The position numbers and the translations under genes were made by a program. A model generated the notes under the pieces. That model saw nothing but the letters and a program-made list of their open reading frames with translations, was not told the DNA's origin and did no database searches. A DNA stretch of 13,827 nucleotides from Gammaproteobacteria bacterium. Lineage in GTDB: Bacteria; Pseudomonadota; Gammaproteobacteria; SZUA-229. Below, one piece after another: positions 8,203-13,827 of this stretch (position 1 is its first letter; the number at the start of each line of letters is the position of its first letter). Location of the stretch: positions 1 through 13,827 of the forward strand of contig WTCC01000018.1 in the NCBI GenBank assembly GCA_013138755.1, read 5' to 3'.

Positions 8203-8403
8203 AGGTATTCTCCAAGTTAGGGTTAGGCCTCCATATACCCCATGTAAAAACCGACTCAGCAATAAAAATTGCTTAAATCAGCACCCAATCACATGTGACG
8301 GTATATGTGCGTATTTAAATAAGATATAGTTAGCACTGGTTGCGCAGATCACGTAATCAGGAACACAAAAATATCGCTCTTTTGCACCAAGTTTTCTCAG
8401 TGC
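8203..8403 (-). promoter_or_regulatory. Long rpsB 5' leader, candidate S2 autoregulatory region
   Basis: If the promoter at 8410-8438 is used, the rpsB transcript carries about 200 untranslated bases. They contain a hairpin with a perfect 6-bp stem and 4-base loop (8258-8273), extendable outward by about four pairs across a small internal loop. A 10-base perfect palindrome, TCACATGTGA, lies at 8289-8298. The GGAG of rpsB is at 8210-8213. In E. coli and related gammaproteobacteria S2 represses its own operon through the rpsB leader, so the same role is plausible here. I did not match the known fold base by base. This leader and the promoter fill most of the 302-base gap between rpsB and map; no gene is seen in it. 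Confidence 0.35.
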
Positions 8404-8409
8404 GGGCGC

Positions 8410-8438
8410 TTTATACCATATTCAGCAGATATTAACAA
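8410..8438 (-). promoter_or_regulatory. Sigma-70 promoter of rpsB-tsf with GC-rich discriminator
   Basis: On the minus strand, -35 TTGTTA (8438-8433), a 17-base spacer and -10 TATAAA (8415-8410) are followed at once by GCGCCCGCA. A GC-rich stretch between the -10 box and the start point is typical of rRNA and ribosomal-protein promoters under stringent (ppGpp/DksA) control. The expected start is near 8403. I found no equally good promoter on the plus strand for map in the same gap. Confidence 0.65.
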
Positions 8439-8504
8439 TAAAAATTAATTCCTGAAGAACACAAGATGTCAAACTAACTAATTGAATTATAAGATAAAAA
8501 CTGT

Positions 8505-9272
8505 ATGGCAATATTAATCAAAGACGCACCCGCAATCAAAAAAATGCGCGTTGCCGGACGGCTTGCTGGAGAGGTTCTTCAGATGATTCGCCCGCATGTA
8601 AAAGCAGGCATAACGACCAATGAACTCGATAAAATCTGCCATGATTATATCGTGGATGTACAGCGGGCTATTCCTGCCCCACTGAATTACCACGGCTTTC
8701 CCAAATCGATCTGCACATCAGTGAATCATCAGATCTGCCACGGCATACCCAGTGATAAAAAATTAAAAAAAGGCGATATCATCAATATTGATATTACCGT
8801 TATCAAGGATGACTACCACGGCGACACCAGCAAAATGTTCTTTGTCGACGAACCGCCGATACGCGCACAACGCGTCAGCCAAATCGCGCATGAATGTATC
8901 AAACTCGGAATAGAATTAGTAAAACCTGGCGCGCACTTAGGCGACATCGGACACGCCATTCAACGTCACGCCGAAGCAAATAACTTCTCAGTCGTCAGAG
9001 AATATTGTGGGCATGGCATAGGCCTGGGGTTTCATGAAGACCCACAAGTACTGCACTATGGTAAAGCAGGCACAGGCGTTGTACTCGAACCCGGGATGAT
9101 ATTTACCATCGAACCAATGATTAATGCCGGCAAGCGACACGTTAAGTTGCTCAATGACAACTGGACTGTCGTCACCAAAGACCACAGCGCCTCTGCTCAA
9201 TGGGAACACACTATTTTAGTCACAGACGACGGTCATGATATCTTGACCCAGTGCGAAGGCGATGAAATTTAA
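8505..9272 (+). CDS. map: Type I methionine aminopeptidase
   Basis: Map removes the initiator methionine from new proteins after deformylation. The 255-residue protein aligns end to end with E. coli Map (264). The five metal ligands of the pita-bread fold are all visible: D96 (NIDIT), D107 (HGDTS), H170 (CGHGIG), E203 (TIEPM) and E234 (QWEHT). H79 (CHGIP) and H177 (GFHED) of the active site are also present. The ATG at 8505 fits the family N-terminus (MAI.IK at the start); the Shine-Dalgarno is weak and no strong promoter is apparent within 100 bases. It diverges from rpsB, as in E. coli. Its TAA overlaps the glnD ATG by one base (TAATG), so the two are translationally coupled. Confidence 0.95.
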   Translation: MAILIKDAPAIKKMRVAGRLAGEVLQMIRPHVKAGITTNELDKICHDYIVDVQRAIPAPLNYHGFPKSICTSVNHQICHGIPSDKKLKKGDIINIDITVIKDDYHGDTSKMFFVDEPPIRAQRVSQIAHECIKLGIELVKPGAHLGDIGHAIQRHAEANNFSVVREYCGHGIGLGFHEDPQVLHYGKAGTGVVLEPGMIFTIEPMINAGKRHVKLLNDNWTVVTKDHSASAQWEHTILVTDDGHDILTQCEGDEI

Positions 9273-12040
9273 TGACATTGGCTAAAGAACAACACCCTGA
9301 ATCGCTGGCGATTCACATAACAGATAATACTTCTATAGACCAATCAGCTATCAGCACTCTAGTTGATTTCACGGCGCTGAAGAAACAGCTGCAAGACAGC
9401 ACGAGTGACTCACCTGATGAGCTGATTAATCCTGCTATCATTAAGTTATTAAAAGACACAGTCCTTAGCATCGATGAAGGGCTCAAATCAATCTATGAAG
9501 ATTGTCGTGACGTAAACACTGTAGTTTTTGGCCGCTCCTATCTTATCGATCAATTAATTTATTCGACATACACCTATCTGTTCAAAGACATCGATCAGGA
9601 AATCTCGCTGATCGCCGTCGGTGGATATGGACGTGGTGAGCTGCATCCAAAATCAGATATTGATTTAATGATTCTTTTGAAAGAAGAAGAGAATCAGAAC
9701 ACTAAAGATCTGTTGGAAAAACTGCTGACACTGCTCTGGGACATACGATTAGAAATCGGTCACAGCGTGCGCACCGTTGATGAATGCATCGAAGAATCAA
9801 CAAAAGATATCACTGTTGCAACCAATATAATGGAATCCAGACTGCTAGCAGGCAGCGAAAAACTTTTCTCTACCATGAAAGAGAAAACCAATGCCGACCA
9901 CATATGGGATTCAAAATCATTCTTCCAGGCCAAACTCGACGAGCAGATTCAGCGTAACGGAAAATATAACGACACCGCTTATAACCTCGAACCCAATATC
10001 AAAGAAAGTCATGGCGGCTTGCGCGACATTCAGATGATCGGCTGGGTTGCTAAACGACATTTCAACGCGAACAGTTTGCACGATCTAGTCAAAGAAGATT
10101 TCTTGCTAGAGGATGAATTAAGCACACTATTAGAGGGTCAGCATCTACTGTGGCATATCCGCTGCAGCCTGCACTACCTGGCAGGCCGTCGTGAAGATCG
10201 TCTGTTGTTCGACTATCAACGAGACCTGGCCATCGAATTTGGTTTTCGCGACAACGAGGTAGACCCTAAGAACGAAGCTATCGAACAGTTCATGCAACAG
10301 TATTATCGAACTGTTATCGAACTGGAGCGTTTGAACGAAATGCTATTGCAACATTTCAGAGAAGTTATCATCTACGCCGATGTCAATGAAGAAGCGGAAC
10401 TGATAAATAGTAGCTTCCAGGTAAGAAATGGATACCTCGAAACGACAGATGACAAAGTATTTAGAGATAACCCTTACGCCATTCTCGAAATGTTTACAGT
10501 ACTCCAAACCTATCCTGAGATTCAGGGAGTTCGGGCAGCGACTATTAGAGAGATACGAGAACACAAAGACTTAATCGATGACGAGTTCAGGCAATCACCC
10601 CGTGCACATCAATTATTCATTAAAATAATAACAGGCTCCCGTGGCGTTACTCATGAACTTAGACGCATGAACCGTTACGGGATTCTTGCTGCTTATCTGC
10701 CTGCTTTTGATTCTATCGTTGGCAGGATGCAATACGACTTGTTTCATGTTTACACCGTCGATCAGCACACATTATTTGTCATCCGAAACATGCGGCGTTT
10801 ATCCGTACCTGATTATTGCCACGAGTTCCCACTGGCCAGCGGTGTATTTCAACATCTGTCGAATCCAGGGCTCTTATATCTGTCCGGTCTGTTTCACGAC
10901 ATAGCGAAAGGCAGACAAGGTGACCACGCCACACTAGGCGCAGTTGATGCCAAACAATTCTGTAACTTACATGGCTTACCAGAGAAAGACAGTGAGCTGG
11001 TTAGCTGGCTAGTAGCAAATCACTTAATCATGTCCTTGACCGCACAGCGAAAAGATATAAGTGATCCTGATGTGATAAGAACGTTTGCAAAACAAATGCG
11101 GTCACTCGAACGTCTGGATTATCTTTACCTGCTCACCATATCAGATATCAGGGGCACCAATCCGAAGCAATGGAACGACTGGAAAGATAAATTACTTGGC
11201 GAACTCTACAATAAAACTGCAGCATTGCTGAACAAAGGGCTGGATCTAAATGAATCCGACCAGAAGATCGACAAAGAAACCAATATAGTCGAAATACAAA
11301 CAGCCAGTTTACGACGGCTTGAATTGCAGGGAATCAACTCGCACCAGACCAATGAATTATGGGACACACTGAGCGCTGATTATTTTCAGAGTCATACCTA
11401 TGGCCAGATTGCCTGGCACACGTCACTTATCATTGACGCCAAACAAAAAAACATACTAGATACACCACTGATAAAAACACGTGTACACGTATCCAGCAAC
11501 AGCATTCAATTGCTGATATACATGAAAGATAGAGAACATATTTTTTATGACGTAGCCAGCACACTAAGCAATAATGAAGTCGATATCGTCAATGCACAGC
11601 TCATCAATGCCAGCGACGGCTACGCGCTGCAATCTTTTCGCCTGACACCTGTTAACATAAACAGCTCAGAGATGGAGATGATGGCAGATCAGATAGCACA
11701 TCGCATCACAGATAAATTAAACAATGAAACCGAGGCACGTCAGACAACTCTAAGCAGCGACCGCAAACACAAATACTTCGCAACACCTACCGTTGCCAGC
11801 TTTGAAAACACAGGCGACAATAACGCAACGCTAATAACAATCGAAACGATCGATCGCACTGGCGTACTAGCGACTATTGCGAAAGTTTTTATCGACTGTG
11901 ATTGCAAGGTCCTCAATGCCAGAATCTCGACTGCAGGTGAAAAAGCTTTAGACTATTTCACCATAAGCACCATGGATGACAAACCACTATCAACCGAACA
12001 ACAAAACGACCTGAAACAACAATTAAAAAAATCACTATAG
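9272..12040 (+). CDS. glnD: Bifunctional PII uridylyltransferase / uridylyl-removing enzyme
   Basis: GlnD is the primary glutamine sensor: at low glutamine it uridylylates PII (GlnB/GlnK), at high glutamine it removes UMP, thereby steering glutamine synthetase and NtrBC. Domains in order: nucleotidyltransferase with GGYGRGE at 117-123 and the catalytic D129-x-D131; a helical linker with the NIKESHGGLRD segment near 242-252; an HD hydrolase domain with H542-D543 in LFHDIAKG and a second metal-site stretch DHATLG near 551-556; and two C-terminal ACT domains at about 737-800 and 853-922 that bind glutamine. At 922 residues it is a little longer than E. coli GlnD (890), mostly at the N-terminus. 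All key residues for both activities are present. It starts on the map stop (TAATG) and ends two bases before dapE. Confidence 0.95.
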   Translation: MTLAKEQHPESLAIHITDNTSIDQSAISTLVDFTALKKQLQDSTSDSPDELINPAIIKLLKDTVLSIDEGLKSIYEDCRDVNTVVFGRSYLIDQLIYSTYTYLFKDIDQEISLIAVGGYGRGELHPKSDIDLMILLKEEENQNTKDLLEKLLTLLWDIRLEIGHSVRTVDECIEESTKDITVATNIMESRLLAGSEKLFSTMKEKTNADHIWDSKSFFQAKLDEQIQRNGKYNDTAYNLEPNIKESHGGLRDIQMIGWVAKRHFNANSLHDLVKEDFLLEDELSTLLEGQHLLWHIRCSLHYLAGRREDRLLFDYQRDLAIEFGFRDNEVDPKNEAIEQFMQQYYRTVIELERLNEMLLQHFREVIIYADVNEEAELINSSFQVRNGYLETTDDKVFRDNPYAILEMFTVLQTYPEIQGVRAATIREIREHKDLIDDEFRQSPRAHQLFIKIITGSRGVTHELRRMNRYGILAAYLPAFDSIVGRMQYDLFHVYTVDQHTLFVIRNMRRLSVPDYCHEFPLASGVFQHLSNPGLLYLSGLFHDIAKGRQGDHATLGAVDAKQFCNLHGLPEKDSELVSWLVANHLIMSLTAQRKDISDPDVIRTFAKQMRSLERLDYLYLLTISDIRGTNPKQWNDWKDKLLGELYNKTAALLNKGLDLNESDQKIDKETNIVEIQTASLRRLELQGINSHQTNELWDTLSADYFQSHTYGQIAWHTSLIIDAKQKNILDTPLIKTRVHVSSNSIQLLIYMKDREHIFYDVASTLSNNEVDIVNAQLINASDGYALQSFRLTPVNINSSEMEMMADQIAHRITDKLNNETEARQTTLSSDRKHKYFATPTVASFENTGDNNATLITIETIDRTGVLATIAKVFIDCDCKVLNARISTAGEKALDYFTISTMDDKPLSTEQQNDLKQQLKKSL

Positions 12041-12042
12041 AA

Positions 12043-13173
12043 ATGACAGACACATTAGATCTAGCCAAACAACTCATCAGCATCCCATCTGTCACACCTG
12101 ATGATCTAGGCTGCCAAAAAATTATTGCAGATAGATTAAGCGCCATAGGTTTCGATATAGAAAATCTCCGTTACGGCGATGTAGACAACCTCTGGGCGAG
12201 ACATGGCGACCAATCTCCCCTGTTTGTTTTCGCAGGACACACAGATGTAGTACCAACAGGACCAGTTGAAAAATGGAGCAGCGACCCTTTTACTCCGACG
12301 ATAAGCGATAACATCATGACAGGTCGCGGCACTGCCGACATGAAGAGCAGTATCGCAGCGATGGTCTGCGCTTGCGAAAATTTCTTTTCTGACGGAAAAG
12401 AAATAGCAGGGTCAGTGGCTTTTTTGATCACCAGCGATGAAGAAGGTCCCGCCACTGAAGGCACGGTAAAAGTTATCGAGTACCTGACAAACAAAAATGA
12501 AAAAATCGATTGGTGTCTCGTTGGCGAACCTTCGAGCACAGACACATTATGCGATGTCATCAAAAATGGCCGTCGCGGCTCTATTTCTGGCGACCTAACG
12601 ATACACGGCGTGCAAGGTCACATCGCCTATCCACATCTTGCGAAAAACCCCATACATCTATTTTCTGAAGCCTTACAGGACCTCTGCGACGAAGTATGGG
12701 ATGACGGCAACGACTATTTTCCACCGACAAGTTTCCAGATTTCAAACATAAATGGTGGTACAGGTGCCAGCAACGTCATACCAGGGGATTTAAACGTGCA
12801 GTTTAACCTGCGTTTTTCTACAGAACTCACCGATGCAGTAATCAAGCAGCGATTAGAAAAAATCCTCGATGACCGTCAATTAAAATACTCACTCGACTGG
12901 ACACTATCCGGACAGCCATTCCTAACACCAGGTGGTGAGTTAGTCGACGCCACCAAAAAAGCAATAAAATCCATATGCGATATAGATACAGAATTATCTA
13001 CCGCAGGTGGAACGTCGGATGGACGATTCATCGCTCCTACAGGTGCTCAGGTCATAGAGCTTGGTCCTATCAATGAAAGCATCCACAAGATAGACGAAAA
13101 TATAAATGTATTGCAGCTAGAACAACTGACAGAAGTCTATACAGAGATACTACATAACTTATTTAGCAGATGA
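12043..13173 (+). CDS. dapE: Succinyl-diaminopimelate desuccinylase
   Basis: DapE hydrolyses N-succinyl-LL-diaminopimelate to LL-diaminopimelate and succinate in the lysine and peptidoglycan pathway. It is a two-zinc M20-family enzyme of 376 residues (E. coli 375). Zinc and catalytic residues are visible: H66 and D68 in AGHTDVV, D99 in GRGTADMK, E133-E134 in SDEEGP, E162 in GEPSS, and H348 in ESIHKID. The dimerisation lid domain spans roughly 178-290, with NGRRGS at its start, and GGTSDGR lies nearer the C-terminus. It begins two bases after the glnD stop with no evident ribosome site of its own, which argues for coupling. In E. coli map and glnD are followed by dapD; here dapE takes that position. 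A short 5-bp hairpin follows the stop but lacks a T-run. Confidence 0.95.
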   Translation: MTDTLDLAKQLISIPSVTPDDLGCQKIIADRLSAIGFDIENLRYGDVDNLWARHGDQSPLFVFAGHTDVVPTGPVEKWSSDPFTPTISDNIMTGRGTADMKSSIAAMVCACENFFSDGKEIAGSVAFLITSDEEGPATEGTVKVIEYLTNKNEKIDWCLVGEPSSTDTLCDVIKNGRRGSISGDLTIHGVQGHIAYPHLAKNPIHLFSEALQDLCDEVWDDGNDYFPPTSFQISNINGGTGASNVIPGDLNVQFNLRFSTELTDAVIKQRLEKILDDRQLKYSLDWTLSGQPFLTPGGELVDATKKAIKSICDIDTELSTAGGTSDGRFIAPTGAQVIELGPINESIHKIDENINVLQLEQLTEVYTEILHNLFSR

Positions 13174-13191
13174 CTCATCTTGCCATGAGCA

Positions 13192-13220
13192 TTTACATCT
13201 GCACACTCAAGACTTATAGT
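13192..13220 (+). promoter_or_regulatory. Candidate sigma-70 promoter for the small membrane protein gene
   Basis: TTTACA (13192-13197) and TATAGT (13215-13220) each match the sigma-70 consensus at five of six positions and are 17 bases apart. The start point would be near 13227, about 32 bases before the ATG at 13259. This suggests that the last two genes form a unit separate from map-glnD-dapE. Confidence 0.55.
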
Positions 13221-13258
13221 AATATAAAAAAATAACATAATCATCAGGAGCTCTTTCT

Positions 13259-13642
13259 ATGAACTTGGAAAAAGTAATATTCAGCTTTTTCATGATACTC
13301 GCCCTCACCCTGAATTTCGGTTTTTTTTATGGCGAGATAGAAGATCCTTCACACCACAATGTGTATGAACTGTTTGCAGTCATCGTTGTTAACCTTATTG
13401 CAACGATAATGAAATTTGGCGACAAATCTCAGATGGGTGCAATGTTATTAGCAACTAGCCTGGTTGCCATGGTACAACTTATCGCTGCAGCTATCGTCTG
13501 GACGTTTGCTGAACATGTGCAACAGACGGGTCTCACCGTAAGCGCCATGTCTACTATTGTGGCACTTAGCGGTGGCGCTATGCTGGCAAACATTATCTCA
13601 GTCATCCTACTCATGATAGAAGCGTCTCGGTTTGAGCGATAA
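13259..13642 (+). CDS. Small four-helix inner-membrane protein of unknown function (DUF6394-like)
   Basis: The 127-residue protein has four likely membrane helices at about 5-24, 37-53, 58-82 and 98-121. Short loops carry charged residues: an acidic, histidine-rich loop at 25-36 (EIEDPSHH) and the KFGDKSQMG turn at 52-60, whose KFGDKSQ part stands out as motif-like. There is no signal peptide cleavage site and no catalytic motif I recognise. From memory the pattern (LTLNFGFFYG, YELFA, KFGD, SGGAMLAN) resembles the uncharacterised DUF6394 family, which I recall next to potassium-channel genes; I could not check this. The ATG has a good Shine-Dalgarno, AGGAG at 13246-13250, eight bases upstream, and a candidate promoter at 13192-13220. 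The next gene begins 48 bases on and fits a channel, so a partner role in ion transport is an inference. Confidence 0.8.
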   Translation: MNLEKVIFSFFMILALTLNFGFFYGEIEDPSHHNVYELFAVIVVNLIATIMKFGDKSQMGAMLLATSLVAMVQLIAAAIVWTFAEHVQQTGLTVSAMSTIVALSGGAMLANIISVILLMIEASRFER

Positions 13643-13690
13643 CGAAAACCCACATTCTCAATAAGCTGCATTCGAACATGAAAGTTCATC

Positions 13691-13827
13691 ATGAATGAAG
13701 TAACTGCATTATTTTTACGCCGGATGCAGGCGCCGTTAATCTTAATCGTTATCGTCTATAGCATTGCGATATTAGGATTAATCCTGATACCGGGTGTAGA
13801 CGACCAGGGCAACACCTGGCACATGAG
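13691..13827 (+). CDS. N-terminus of a probable TrkA-type potassium channel / NAD-binding membrane protein (cut by window edge)
   Basis: The first 45 codons are present. They encode a short amphipathic start with RRM at 10-12, one membrane helix at about 14-34, and then a loop with PGVDDQGNTWHM at 34-45. A first helix ending in an IPGVD loop and a WHM segment is what I associate with two-helix ion channels that carry a cytosolic TrkA-N (RCK) domain, but the pore and the nucleotide-binding domain lie outside the window. The ATG at 13691-13693 is chosen because an upstream ATG at 13678 is in another frame and stops after six codons. Ribosome site is weak. It probably shares a transcript with the preceding gene. 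Existence is likely; the function is tentative. Confidence 0.55.
   Translation, partial: MNEVTALFLRRMQAPLILIVIVYSIAILGLILIPGVDDQGNTWHM

Noticed and set aside
8203..8262. Longer S2 start (TTG at 8262) adding 20 residues
   Set aside because: The added residues do not resemble any S2 N-terminus, and the ATG at 8202 has a well-placed GGAG.
12171..12563. A 130-codon minus-strand open frame
   Set aside because: It lies wholly inside dapE, whose catalytic residues are intact on the other strand; composition looks like a shadow frame.
13174..13189. Hairpin after dapE (CTCAT/ATGAG) as a terminator
   Set aside because: Five weak pairs, six-base loop and no following T-run; not enough to call a terminator.
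13185..13235. A 16-residue open frame starting with ATG between dapE and the membrane protein gene
   Set aside because: No ribosome site, overlaps the candidate promoter, and such short frames are expected by chance.
1..13827. A mobile element, defence system or novel biosynthetic cluster
   Set aside because: No transposase, integrase, tRNA, attachment repeat, restriction or toxin-like gene is visible; nearly all genes are conserved housekeeping genes in a familiar order.

Overview
The window looks like the chromosome of a gram-negative gammaproteobacterium. The evidence is gene content and order (rpsB-tsf-pyrH-frr-uppS-cdsA-dxr-rseP-bamA on one side, map-glnD-dapE diverging on the other), an RseP/BamA outer-membrane pathway, and proteins that follow the E. 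coli versions closely over their whole length. By eye the DNA is moderately AT-rich; I did not compute base composition. I cannot place the organism below class.

Layout. A 302-base divergent intergenic region (8203-8504) splits the window. To its left everything is on the minus strand: rpsB and tsf (ribosomal protein S2 and elongation factor Ts), closed by a clear intrinsic terminator at 6075-6097. Then come pyrH (UMP kinase), frr (ribosome recycling factor), uppS (undecaprenyl diphosphate synthase), cdsA (CDP-diglyceride synthase), dxr (MEP pathway reductoisomerase), rseP (site-2 protease) and the first 74 codons of bamA, cut by the window edge. To the right everything is on the plus strand: map (methionine aminopeptidase), glnD (PII uridylyltransferase) and dapE (succinyl-diaminopimelate desuccinylase), packed with a 1-base overlap and a 2-base gap. 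A small four-helix membrane protein of unknown function follows with its own promoter and ribosome binding site. Last is the start of a membrane protein that resembles a TrkA-type potassium channel.

How they work together. The left arm joins translation (S2, EF-Ts, RRF, and Map across the divide) to envelope building: UMP for nucleotide-sugars, Dxr for isoprenoid precursors, UppS for the lipid carrier, CdsA for phospholipids, and RseP/BamA for outer-membrane stress and assembly. The right arm joins N-terminal protein maturation, nitrogen sensing and lysine/diaminopimelate synthesis.

Most of the window is conserved housekeeping sequence and I find no new defence, mobile or biosynthetic system. 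The points most worth a second look are: a 105-residue low-complexity tail on ribosomal protein S2 built from 18-base DNA repeats; a GC-rich-discriminator promoter and roughly 200-base leader ahead of rpsB; a 10-bp hairpin just above the frr ribosome binding site; and the uncharacterised membrane protein beside a probable potassium channel.
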